Source: Tessaracoccus palaemonis (GTDB taxonomy: Bacteria; Actinomycetota; Actinomycetes; Propionibacteriales; Propionibacteriaceae). From it: a stretch of 64,000 nt of DNA. A program made the position numbers and the translations under genes. Of the stretch, positions 30,504-38,873 are shown piece by piece; within the stretch, counting starts at the first letter, position 1; the number at the start of each line of letters is the position of its first letter. Under the pieces are notes generated by a model, which saw nothing but the letters and a program-made list of their open reading frames with translations, was not told the origin of the DNA and ran no database searches. The stretch is taken from assembly GCF_019316905.1 (NCBI RefSeq), contig NZ_CP079216.1:1-64000 (forward strand), given 5' to 3'.

Positions 30504-30760
30504 GGATCACCCTGATTCCCCCGCTGGACCGCCTCGACCGCGACGACCGGTCGCTCCTGCTCTACGACGGCACGCTGCTCAGCCTCGGGCCGATCGGCGC
30601 CGCCGTCACGAAGTTCGCGGTCGACGGGATCGGGTTCGACGAGCTCCTGGACCTGATGCTCGACCTGTTCGGCCCGCCCGACGGCGACGCCCGAGCCTTT
30701 CTCGGCGCCGCGGTGGACGAGCTCGTCGCATCCCACGTCCTGCAGGTGGTGACTGACTAG
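30500..30760 (+). CDS. PqqD-like (RiPP recognition element) protein
   Basis: 86 residues with a PqqD/RRE-like pattern: LLLYDGTLLSLGPIGAAVTKFAVDG (about 19-43), a helix, then the C-terminal FLGAAVDELVASHVLQVV winged-helix end. RRE domains bind leader peptides and deliver them to modifying enzymes. GTG start overlaps the HPr-kinase-like stop by 4 bases, so the two proteins are made together. No precursor peptide gene was found beside it. Confidence 0.72.
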   Translation: MRITLIPPLDRLDRDDRSLLLYDGTLLSLGPIGAAVTKFAVDGIGFDELLDLMLDLFGPPDGDARAFLGAAVDELVASHVLQVVTD

Positions 30761-31707
30761 GACGCGAGTTCGTCGGCGATGTCGGAGACGAGAGCGTCGA
30801 CGTCGGGTCGCCCCTCGACCGGGCCGCCGGCCAGCAGCCCGTCCGCGCCCAGCAGCACCGCGGCGGGCAGGCGCTGGAGCTCCAGCAGCCGCGTCACGGT
30901 CCCCTCGGGGTCGACGAGGCCGGCTTCCGCGTCGGGGAACCGCGACACCAGTTCGACGTCCACTCGACCGCCGAGCCGCTCCCGCATGCGCGGCAGCTCG
31001 CCGGCGAGCCCATGGCAGCCTCCGCAGGCCGGCCGGACCCAGATCAGCAGCTGGGCACGGGGAGCCGCGAGTTCGCGCAGGGTCACGGGGACCCCGGCGC
31101 GCTCGAGGTACGCGAACGGGATGGGGGTGCGCAGGTACTCGCCCTCCTCGCCGGCGGTGTCCTCCGCGGTGTCGCGAACCTCGTCCACGGGGGAGAACCC
31201 GGCAGCCAGCCACGCCACGGCGCCGACGACCGCGGCGCCCAGCAGCCACCACGCGGCGGTCGGCGAGGTCCACACCGCGGCAGCGACCGGAGAACCGTCG
31301 ACGATCGTCCAGACGACGGTTCCGCACGCGGCGCCCAGCAACATGACGTTGCGAGCGAGTGAGCCGCGCGTCACCTGGGCCGAGCCCCACCGGCCGAAAC
31401 ACGCGCAGGAGACCCGCTCCTCGAAGCCGAGGGCGCGGCCGATCAGCACGGTGTAGGCCGCCATCAGGACGGTGGCCGCCGCCGCGAGGACGGTGGCCAG
31501 CGGGGCGGGGGCAAAGAGCAGACCGAGGCCCATCAGGATCTCCGCCCACGGCAACGCGAGCCGCTGCGGCCGACCGGCGAGCGCCCTCGGCACCCGCAGG
31601 TCCACAAACGCCGACGCCACATCCGAGGGGGCGGCGAGCTTCGTCGCCCCGCTGATCACCAGGACGGCTGCGACGAGCGCGACGAGCGTCAGCAGGGGCT
31701 CAAACAC
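30757..31707 (-). CDS. MauE/DoxX-like membrane protein fused to a thioredoxin-like domain
   Basis: 316 residues. The N-terminal ~170 form a MauE/DoxX-type four-helix membrane domain with CACFG in the second half. The C-terminal ~140 form a thioredoxin-like domain with PACGGCHGL (CxxC), LLELQRLPAAVLLGADG and a following strand. Likely a transmembrane electron carrier that keeps an extracytoplasmic thiol protein reduced or oxidised. GTG at 31707 is preferred because the first helix then begins almost at once; an in-frame GTG at 31743 adds 12 residues. Convergent with the PqqD-like gene (stops overlapping), divergent from the nucleotidyltransferase. Confidence 0.78.
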   Translation of the reverse strand: MFEPLLTLVALVAAVLVISGATKLAAPSDVASAFVDLRVPRALAGRPQRLALPWAEILMGLGLLFAPAPLATVLAAAATVLMAAYTVLIGRALGFEERVSCACFGRWGSAQVTRGSLARNVMLLGAACGTVVWTIVDGSPVAAAVWTSPTAAWWLLGAAVVGAVAWLAAGFSPVDEVRDTAEDTAGEEGEYLRTPIPFAYLERAGVPVTLRELAAPRAQLLIWVRPACGGCHGLAGELPRMRERLGGRVDVELVSRFPDAEAGLVDPEGTVTRLLELQRLPAAVLLGADGLLAGGPVEGRPDVDALVSDIADELAS

Positions 31708-31811
31708 CCCGCCAGCGTAGTAGGCGGGGTCGAGGGGTCGCACGGCACGCCTGGACCATGCCCGGGCCCGTCGCCATAGACTCGGCCCGTGGGATTCGGA
31801 AGGGGGATGCG

Positions 31812-32681
31812 ATGAGGTACTCGCCCGATGTCCCCGTGTCGACCCGGGTGCACTTCACGCATGCTGTCCTGCAGTTTCTCGCGGACGAGGCGGGAGTCAG
31901 GCTGCTCCACATCAAGGGGCCCGCCCTCGATCCGGCACTGCTGCAGCGCTCCGAGGTCGGGACGCCTCTTCTCCGCCAGTCCACCGACGCCGACATCCTC
32001 GTCGACCCCCGGCGGGCATCGGACTTCCTCGCCCGGCTCACGGAGCGCAGGTTCCGCCGGGTGGCCGGTTTCGCCACGGGGTCGCCGTTCGGGCACGCCG
32101 CGACGATCTGGGCGGACGACCTCGGATATGCCGACGTGCACCGCTTCTTCCCGGGAGTCGGGATCCCCGCGGACGAGGCATTCGAGGCGCTCTGGGCCGA
32201 TCGGGACACCATGATGCTGGCTGGCAGGGCATGTCCCGTCCCGAGCCTCGACGCCCAGCGGCTCATCATCCTCCTCCACGCCGCCCGCGGCGGTGGCCGA
32301 GGAGCCAACGACAGGGAGATCGCCTGGGAAGGCGCGACGGCGCAGGAGCGCTGGCGCGTGCGCGACCTCGCCGGCGCCTTCGGCGCCGTGGTGCCGCTGG
32401 CGGCGGCCATCGGCGAGCTCGACCGGCACGCCGAGGCTCCCGAGTATGACCTCTGGGACCACTTCGCCAACAACCCCGGGCACACCCGCACCGAGGAGTG
32501 GCGGGCCAGGTTCCGCGCCGCCCGCACCGTCCGGGAGAAGGCCACTGTCGTGTGGCGCTCTGCGATGGTCAACACCGATCACCTCGCCATGGAACTCGGC
32601 CGGCCGCCCAGCCGACGCGAGGTCGCGGCAGCGTGGTTCGCCCGGATCCGACGCGCCATCGACGAGCGGAGGGGCAAATGA
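31812..32681 (+). CDS. Nucleotidyltransferase-fold family protein
   Basis: 289 residues. The segment LLHIKGPALDPALL and the DADILVD motif (about 60-66) are the marks of the Nucleotidyltransf_5-like family found in RiPP and capsule clusters, with YADVHRFFPG (acidic residue) downstream and a helical C-terminal half. It could transfer a nucleotide to a peptide, lipid carrier or sugar; unknown. ATG at 31812 has AGGGGG ahead and the following gene starts by ATGA overlap, so it is in one operon with the PqqD-phosphatase fusion. Confidence 0.75.
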   Translation: MRYSPDVPVSTRVHFTHAVLQFLADEAGVRLLHIKGPALDPALLQRSEVGTPLLRQSTDADILVDPRRASDFLARLTERRFRRVAGFATGSPFGHAATIWADDLGYADVHRFFPGVGIPADEAFEALWADRDTMMLAGRACPVPSLDAQRLIILLHAARGGGRGANDREIAWEGATAQERWRVRDLAGAFGAVVPLAAAIGELDRHAEAPEYDLWDHFANNPGHTRTEEWRARFRAARTVREKATVVWRSAMVNTDHLAMELGRPPSRREVAAAWFARIRRAIDERRGK

Positions 32682-33481
32682 GGTACCGCCTCCATCCGGA
32701 CGCAGCCTGGCTGCCCGAGGACGACCGCGTCTACGCGATGGCGCTGCCCGACGGGGACTTCGTGGCGCTGGAGGGCACCGCCGCCGTGATCTTCTTGGAC
32801 GTGGCCGCAGGTGGCGACCCTGTCGAGGAGGGTGTGCAGCGGTGGGGTGAGCTGGCCCGCGACGGGGTCGCCGGTTTCCTCGCGGAACTGATCGCCCGCA
32901 GACTCGTGGCTGAGGTCGACGACACGCAGCCTCGTGCGGAGACCACCGCGGGCGACGGGTTCTCGATCCTGTTCGTCTGCACCGCGAACATCTGCCGCTC
33001 GTCCTACGCCGAACTCGCGGCGAGGGCCAGAGACGTGCCGGGCATCTCGTTCGCCTCCGCCGGGACGCACGCGCTCGTCGGCCACCCTGTCGACCCCCCG
33101 ATGGCCGAGGAACTGCGGCGCCGGGGCCTCGACCCGTCCACGCACGCGGCGCAGCAACTCACCGGCACACTCGTCGAGGCCGCCGACCTGGTGCTCGTGA
33201 TGTCACCCAGGCACCGGTCGTTCATCCTGGAGGAGTGGCCCGGGGCGTCGCGGAAGACGTTCCTGGTCGGGCACGCGGCCCGCGTCGCTCGGGACCTTCC
33301 CGACGACCTGGCGCGAGAGGACCTGCCGGCGCTGCTCTGGGACTCCCGCACCTCGGGACACGGCGAGGCGGTCGACGACCCGTTCGGGAAGGGGCGGGCA
33401 GCGGCAAGGGCATGCGCCGAGCGGATCGACATCTTCGTCGCTGACATACTGGAGGCGCTGGACCGCCGCAGAAGGAGATGA
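32678..33481 (+). CDS. PqqD-like domain fused to a low-molecular-weight protein tyrosine phosphatase
   Basis: 267 residues. Residues 1-80 form a PqqD-like domain (YRLHPDAAWLPEDDRVYAMA ... FLAELIARRLVAEV). Residues 95-265 form an LMW-PTPase with the P-loop C101-TANIC-R107-S and the general acid in DPF (D234-P235). LMW phosphatases such as Wzb reverse BY-kinase phosphorylation in capsule export, and a BY-kinase lies 2.6 kb away. The fusion is unusual. Start ATG overlaps the nucleotidyltransferase stop by 4 bases; the longer reading frame to 32498 is rejected. Confidence 0.85.
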   Translation: MRYRLHPDAAWLPEDDRVYAMALPDGDFVALEGTAAVIFLDVAAGGDPVEEGVQRWGELARDGVAGFLAELIARRLVAEVDDTQPRAETTAGDGFSILFVCTANICRSSYAELAARARDVPGISFASAGTHALVGHPVDPPMAEELRRRGLDPSTHAAQQLTGTLVEAADLVLVMSPRHRSFILEEWPGASRKTFLVGHAARVARDLPDDLAREDLPALLWDSRTSGHGEAVDDPFGKGRAAARACAERIDIFVADILEALDRRRRR

Positions 33482-33482
33482 G

Positions 33483-34532
33483 ATGGCTGACGACCAACGC
33501 GTGAGCCTGTTCGACGACTCCGAGGACGGATCGGTCTCGACGGATCAGACCGAGCCGCGGAGGAAGCGGCTGCGCGATCGGTGGCTGCTGCTCAGCGTCG
33601 TCGGCCTGCTGGTCCTGCTGCTCGGCACCGCGGCCGGAGTCGTCGGCTGGTATGGCAAGTCGATCTACGACGCCCTCGACTCCGTCGACCGCCAGCCGAG
33701 CATGCTGCCTTCCCAGAACCGCCCCTCCCCCGTCGCCACGCCCGAAGGCCAGGACCACGCGCCGGTCAACCTGGTGCTGATGGGCACCGACCAGCGTGCG
33801 GGCGAGACGGCGCGCGGCCGCTCGGACGTGCTGATGATCCTCCACATCCCCGCAGACCGGAAGAAGGTCTACATCATCAGCGTGCCGCGCGACTACTGGG
33901 TGAGCATCCCCGGGCGCGGGACGGCCAAGATCAACGCCGCGTACTCGTGGGGAGGCCCCGCACTGACGCTGGCGACGCTCGAGTCGCTGCTCGACGTACC
34001 GATGGACCACGTCGCGCTGATCAACTTCGAGGGCTTCGTCGAGGTCATCGACACCCTCGGTGGCATCGCGGTCTACAACAGGCACGACTCGACGATCGAC
34101 GGCACGCATTTCCCCGTCGGCGAGGTCGAGCTCGACGGGCAGACGGCCCTGAAGTTCGTCCGGAACCGGTACGGGCTCCCGAACGGCGATCTCGACAGGG
34201 CCGAGCGTCAGCGCGACGTCATCAAGGCGGTCATCGAGAAGCTTGTGAGCGCGGACGTATTGACGGACCCGGTGCGGTTCAACGAGGCCATCGTCGAGCT
34301 GGGGTCGCAGTTCACCGTCGACGACACCTTCACCAGCCAGGAGATGGTCGACCTCGGCCTGTCCATGCGCATCACGGGCGGCTCCGACGTCGTGTCGCTG
34401 CAGGCGCCGACCGCGGGCTTCGGCACCTCCTCGGACGGGCAGTCCTATGTGGCGGTCGACACCGATGGTCTGGCGGACCTCGCAGAGGCCCTGCGTAACG
34501 ACACCATGGACGCGTTCGCGGGCTCCCAGTAG
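33483..34532 (+). CDS. LytR-CpsA-Psr (LCP) family ligase
   Basis: 349 residues: a cytoplasmic basic segment, one transmembrane helix (about 38-60) and an extracellular LCP domain (about 95-250) with NLVLMGTDQRAG, SDVLMILHI and SVPRDYWVSIPG, then ALKFVRNRYGLPNGDLDRAERQ. LCP enzymes attach lipid-linked glycopolymers to peptidoglycan (or arabinogalactan); the neighbouring glycosyltransferases and BY-kinase make the substrate plausible. Starts 1 base after the PqqD-phosphatase stop, so it is in the same transcript. Convergent with the sugar transferase (stops 1 base apart). Confidence 0.93.
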   Translation: MADDQRVSLFDDSEDGSVSTDQTEPRRKRLRDRWLLLSVVGLLVLLLGTAAGVVGWYGKSIYDALDSVDRQPSMLPSQNRPSPVATPEGQDHAPVNLVLMGTDQRAGETARGRSDVLMILHIPADRKKVYIISVPRDYWVSIPGRGTAKINAAYSWGGPALTLATLESLLDVPMDHVALINFEGFVEVIDTLGGIAVYNRHDSTIDGTHFPVGEVELDGQTALKFVRNRYGLPNGDLDRAERQRDVIKAVIEKLVSADVLTDPVRFNEAIVELGSQFTVDDTFTSQEMVDLGLSMRITGGSDVVSLQAPTAGFGTSSDGQSYVAVDTDGLADLAEALRNDTMDAFAGSQ

Positions 34533-34533
34533 G

Positions 34534-35937
34534 TCAGTAGGCCCCATCGGACGAAAGCACCGCCCGGACCGTCTTGAACAGGATCGCCAGGTCGGCCCAC
34601 GGGGACCAGTTGTCGATGTACCTCAGGTCGAGCCGGACGGTCTGTTCCCACGTCAGGTCGGAGCGACCGGACACCTGCCACAGGCCCGTGATCCCCGGAC
34701 GGACGCGGAGCCGCTGCCGCTCGTCGGCCGTGTAGTGGGAGACCTCGGAGGGCAGCGCTGGCCGCGGGCCGATCAGGCTCATGTCGCCGATCACCACGGA
34801 GAACAGCTGCGGGAGCTCGTCGATCGAATACCGACGGATGAACCGTCCGATCCGTGTGACCCGCGGATCGTCGGCCAGCTTGAACATGCGCTGGTTCACG
34901 GTGTGGCCGTCCGGCAGCTCGGCCAAGCGTTGGTCCGCGTCCACCACCATGGACCGGAACTTCAGCATGGCGAAGGGCTTCCCCTCGCGCCCGATGCGCG
35001 TCTGCCGATACAGGGCGGGGCCGCCGTCCGCGCGCACCAGCAGCGCGGTCACGATCAGCAGCGGGCTGAACAGGACGATGAAGAGCAGGGACAGACCCAG
35101 ATCCAGGATCCGCTTCCCCAGAGACAGGGCTCCCCGGGAGCGGGGGTCCTCGACGAACACGATCGGCAGCCCGGCCAGGGGTCGGGTGCGGACGCGGTCC
35201 GCTGCGACGTCCACGAGGGAGGGGACGACGGCGAGCTGGGTGTGGTGGCCCTCGAACTGCCACATGTAGCGTCGGAAGTCGGTTGAGCTCGGGACCGAAC
35301 CGGCCGCGAACAGGATCAGATCGATCTCGAGGTCGTCGGCTGTGGAGAGCAGCTCCTCGACCATCTCGCGATGGTCGTTGTCCTGATCCGCCGCCGTGGC
35401 GTCGTCGACGCGGGTGCCCGCGAGCTGCAGGCCGAGCCAGGTGGAGTCGGCCATCACGCGGCTGAGTTCGGCGATCTCCGGTCGGCTGCCGACCACGAGG
35501 ACGCGGCTGCCGAAATGGCCTCGTCGCCGGAGCTCATGCAGCACGCGTCGGGCGAGCAGACGCCCGACGCAGAGCAGTCCGGTGCCGATCAGCAGCAGGG
35601 CGAAGAAGAAGACGCGCGACAGTGGCGTCCGCGTCAGGTAGAGGGCGGTGGCGAGGAGCCCGCCCATGACGAAACCCGAGTTGACGATGCTGGTGTGCTC
35701 CCGCAGGCCGGCGCCGAGATCGGCGGACCGGTATCCGCCCAGAACGGCGATCACGACGATCCAGCATGCCGTGGCTGGCAGCCAGAGACCCTGGAGGATG
35801 GCGTCGAGGACGCCCGTGTCGAGGAACCCGAGGACGCCCCGGGCGTAGTTCGCCAACTCCATCGCCAGCAGGATGCAGAGGGCGTCGAGGAGGACCAGGC
35901 CCGCCAGAAACCACGCACCGGTGCCTTTGATGGTCAT
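34534..35937 (-). CDS. Polyprenyl-phosphate sugar-1-phosphate transferase (priming enzyme)
   Basis: 467 residues. Four or five transmembrane helices (first ~130), a CoA-binding-like fold (VLVVGSRPEIAELSRVM, about 145-160), one more helix near 280-300 and the C-terminal bacterial sugar transferase domain with LYRQTRIGREGKPFAMLKFRSM, LPQLFSVVIGDMSLIGPRP and RVRPGITGLWQVSGRS. Such enzymes load the first sugar phosphate onto undecaprenyl phosphate, starting polysaccharide synthesis. The domain order is that of the WbaP/CpsE class. Divergent from the BY-kinase gene. Confidence 0.94.
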   Translation of the reverse strand: MTIKGTGAWFLAGLVLLDALCILLAMELANYARGVLGFLDTGVLDAILQGLWLPATACWIVVIAVLGGYRSADLGAGLREHTSIVNSGFVMGGLLATALYLTRTPLSRVFFFALLLIGTGLLCVGRLLARRVLHELRRRGHFGSRVLVVGSRPEIAELSRVMADSTWLGLQLAGTRVDDATAADQDNDHREMVEELLSTADDLEIDLILFAAGSVPSSTDFRRYMWQFEGHHTQLAVVPSLVDVAADRVRTRPLAGLPIVFVEDPRSRGALSLGKRILDLGLSLLFIVLFSPLLIVTALLVRADGGPALYRQTRIGREGKPFAMLKFRSMVVDADQRLAELPDGHTVNQRMFKLADDPRVTRIGRFIRRYSIDELPQLFSVVIGDMSLIGPRPALPSEVSHYTADERQRLRVRPGITGLWQVSGRSDLTWEQTVRLDLRYIDNWSPWADLAILFKTVRAVLSSDGAY

Positions 35938-36071
35938 GGTGTGTGAAGGTCCCCTCGCGTCGTGCTCGGCGGAATCCTACGCTTGCCGCGCGCGATGCGG
36001 TGCACCGGCATGAGCGAGGTGTAGTCGGGATATCCTGAAGGCCGCAACTACCTGGGGAGAGCGCCGCCACC

Positions 36072-37631
36072 ATGACCCTGCTGGACCTGTTCCATCTCAC
36101 GCGACGCAACCTCCTGCTGATCGCCGCCTGCATGCTGGGCGGTGTCCTCGTTGCCGCCGGGTACTCGGCGCTGCAGCCGAAGATGTACAGCGCCACCGCC
36201 AGCGGCTACGTGGTCGCCGCCTCCGGGGGCTCGGTGTCAGGCGCGTTCACGGGCGACACCCTCGCCGCGGCGCGTGCGAAACGCTACCTGCCGCTTGCCT
36301 CGACGACGGCCGTCACCGAGCGCATCGCGGAGGAACTCGACGGAACCGGCATCGCGCCCACCGGTATCTCTGCATCGATCGTCTCGGACTCCAACATCAT
36401 GCAGATCACGGCCGCTGGCTCATCGTCGGAGCAGGCGAAGGCCGTCGCCGACGCGGGTGTGAAGGCCATGGCGGCCGAGATTCATCGCATGGAGACGCTG
36501 GAGCCGGCGGGCATCACGTCCGGCGACGCGACGAGTGTCGATGGCATCCCCACCACGGGAACGGCCGCCATCGCGCTCGTCCCGTTCCAGGAGGCCGGAG
36601 CTCCGGGTGCCGCGACGTCGCCGAACTGGAGGCTCAACCTGCTGATCGGTCTGGGCGCCGGCCTGCTGATCGGATTCGCGGCCGCATTCGCGAGGAAGGT
36701 GCTCGACGTCAGGGTCCGCACCACCAAGGACATGGAACGGCTGACCGACAAGGGCGTCCTCGGGGTCATCCCCGTCGCGTCCGGGTTGTCGAAGCGGTCC
36801 AAGACCAGACGGAAGTCCGCGAAGACCGCGCTGGCCCAGGAGGCGTTGCGTCAGCTGCGCACGAACCTGCGGTACGTGAGCGTCGACGATCCGCCGCGCT
36901 CCATCGTCGTGACCAGCGCCAACCCCGGCGAGGGCAAATCAACCGTCGCTGCGAACCTCGCGCGGGTGCTCGCGGCCGGTGGACAGCCGACGGTGCTCAT
37001 CGACGCGGACCTTCGTCGCCCGGCCCTCCACAAGGAGTTCGACCTTGACAGCGGAGTCGGTCTCTCCCAGGTCCTCGCCGGCGACGTCGTCCTGCGGGAT
37101 GCGCTGCAGGGCACGGAGACGAACCTGCTGCAGGTCCTGCCCGCGGGCCGGATCCCCCCCAATCCCAGCGAACTGGTCGGCTCCAAGCAGATGGCCAAGC
37201 TGATCGCGGCCCTCGCGACGAACCGGACCGTCATCATCGACGCGCCGCCCATCCTGCCCGTCAGCGACGCGGGTCTCCTGACCGCGGCCGCGGACGGTGC
37301 CCTCCTCGTCGTCCGCACCGGTAAGACCCTGCGCGATCAGATCGCCGTCGCCGTCAAGCGCCTGGACCAGGTCGGCGGCCGACTGCTCGGCTCCACACTG
37401 AACCTGGCTTCACCGCGTCGACTTGGCGAGACCATGTACGGCTACGGGCGCGGGTACGGCTACGCGAGGAAGTCATACGGCGCGTACTACGGGTCGAGCA
37501 GCAAGGTGGCCGGCGAGGGTGCCCTGCTCGCCCCGCATGTGCCGCAGCGTGTGTCGAAGGCTGCGCCGGTGGCAGCCCCCAGCGCCGTGTCGCCGGGTCG
37601 CGAAGCGTCCAGTGGGGATCGAGTGGGGTGA
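36072..37631 (+). CDS. BY-kinase with Wzz-type chain-length domain
   Basis: 519 residues. Two transmembrane helices (about 13-33 and 190-212) bracket a Wzz-like extracytoplasmic part. The cytoplasmic kinase has Walker A NPGEGKST (284-291), Walker A' VLIDADLRRP (308-317) and Walker B IIDAPP (388-393). The tail carries seven tyrosines between 456 and 473 (YGYGRGYGYARKSYGAYY), the autophosphorylation cluster. It regulates chain length and export. The likely opposing phosphatase is the PqqD-LMW-PTP fusion encoded upstream. The next gene overlaps by 4 bases. Confidence 0.94.
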   Translation: MTLLDLFHLTRRNLLLIAACMLGGVLVAAGYSALQPKMYSATASGYVVAASGGSVSGAFTGDTLAAARAKRYLPLASTTAVTERIAEELDGTGIAPTGISASIVSDSNIMQITAAGSSSEQAKAVADAGVKAMAAEIHRMETLEPAGITSGDATSVDGIPTTGTAAIALVPFQEAGAPGAATSPNWRLNLLIGLGAGLLIGFAAAFARKVLDVRVRTTKDMERLTDKGVLGVIPVASGLSKRSKTRRKSAKTALAQEALRQLRTNLRYVSVDDPPRSIVVTSANPGEGKSTVAANLARVLAAGGQPTVLIDADLRRPALHKEFDLDSGVGLSQVLAGDVVLRDALQGTETNLLQVLPAGRIPPNPSELVGSKQMAKLIAALATNRTVIIDAPPILPVSDAGLLTAAADGALLVVRTGKTLRDQIAVAVKRLDQVGGRLLGSTLNLASPRRLGETMYGYGRGYGYARKSYGAYYGSSSKVAGEGALLAPHVPQRVSKAAPVAAPSAVSPGREASSGDRVG

Positions 37632-38857
37632 TGCAGGCGAAGCAGACGCGCGTCGGAGAAGGCAGGTTCCCAGTGGACCGCGTTATCTTCACGCAGAGTT
37701 CTGTCGGCCAATTGGGCGGGATTGACAGTGTCAACGGTGTCTTGGCAAGACAGTTCCAGGCACGTGGCGTCCAGATCGCGTACGTGAGTGGGAATCCTCC
37801 AGCGGGGAGGCCTGAAATCGATGGGGACGTGTTCGTGTGCCGGCCCTTGCTCTCGTGGACCGCTGATCACCCACTCGCAGCGCAATACCCGGGGAGAATG
37901 GGTATTAGGCTGTTGATCAAGCGGCTGCTCACTCCGGTGATACGGATCGTGCACCGAGCCAGGGTGGGGCTCTTTCTGCAGCGGCTCGGCCCGGGCGACG
38001 TTGTGCTACTGAGTAGTCCAGGCGTGGTGGACGCCCTTCGACTTGGGCCACAGGCGGCGACGAAGGCATATCTGGTCGCACACGGTCACACATCCTTCGA
38101 GGGGTATCGGCTCTATGGGTGGCTCGAGTCACAGAGGCGACAGATGCAGTTCCTCGACCATCTGGTCGTCTTGACGCGTGAGGACGCTCGGAGACTCTCT
38201 GAGGCACTCGACGTCGAGGTTGGTTGCGTAGCTAACCCGAGCGATGTGGTCCCAGTTCCAGGGGTAGTCAGGGAGAAGACGGTTGTTTCAGTGAGTCGCC
38301 TCTCAAGCGAGAAACGGATTGACACTGCGATCCGTGCCTTCGATCTGGCAGCTGACGAGGTGCCGGGATGGCGCTTCCAGATCTACGGGGATGGCGTTGA
38401 GCGGGACGCGCTTGAGGAACTGGCCCGGGGGTGCCGGAATGCGGACCGGATCGAGTTCTGTGGTCGGACAGATGATGCGGCAGCGGTGTTTTCAGGGGCC
38501 GAGTTGGCCATCCTGACATCAGAATTTGAGGGGCAGCCCATGTCCGTCATTGAGGCCGCGAGATGCGGGACGCCCACCGTGTCGGTCGGCAGCGTTCCGG
38601 AAGTGGCACGAATCGCGAAACGTTGTGGGTATCTCGTCGACAGTGAGCGCCCCGAGGATGTTGCGGCCACCCTGGTCCGCGCCATGCGCGACGAAGCGGG
38701 CAGGCACGAGCGCGGCAGGCTCGCGATCGAGTTTGGCAAGGAGCATGACCCGTCGTCGATCGTCGATCAATGGATGGAGCTGTTCGAGACCCGTGATCCA
38801 AGTTCGGTGACACTGGCTCACCCAGACGGCACGCTCACTGCCCCAGCAGGGGCGTAG
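37628..38857 (+). CDS. GT4-family glycosyltransferase
   Basis: 409 residues, GT-B fold. The N-terminal segment begins IFTQSSVGQLGGIDSVNGVLARQ. The C-terminal nucleotide-sugar domain has VVSVSRLSSEKRIDTAIRAF and LTSEFEGQPMSVIEAARCGTPTVSV (EX7E-type). The protein after the BY-kinase is typical for an early transferase of the repeat unit. GTG at 37628 overlaps the BY-kinase stop; an ATG at 37631 and a GTG at 37673 with GAGAAGG ahead are alternatives. Codons show more A/T in third position than the flanking genes, suggesting later acquisition. Confidence 0.88.
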   Translation: MMQAKQTRVGEGRFPVDRVIFTQSSVGQLGGIDSVNGVLARQFQARGVQIAYVSGNPPAGRPEIDGDVFVCRPLLSWTADHPLAAQYPGRMGIRLLIKRLLTPVIRIVHRARVGLFLQRLGPGDVVLLSSPGVVDALRLGPQAATKAYLVAHGHTSFEGYRLYGWLESQRRQMQFLDHLVVLTREDARRLSEALDVEVGCVANPSDVVPVPGVVREKTVVSVSRLSSEKRIDTAIRAFDLAADEVPGWRFQIYGDGVERDALEELARGCRNADRIEFCGRTDDAAAVFSGAELAILTSEFEGQPMSVIEAARCGTPTVSVGSVPEVARIAKRCGYLVDSERPEDVAATLVRAMRDEAGRHERGRLAIEFGKEHDPSSIVDQWMELFETRDPSSVTLAHPDGTLTAPAGA

Positions 38858-38873
38858 CCGCCGGAGTGACCGA

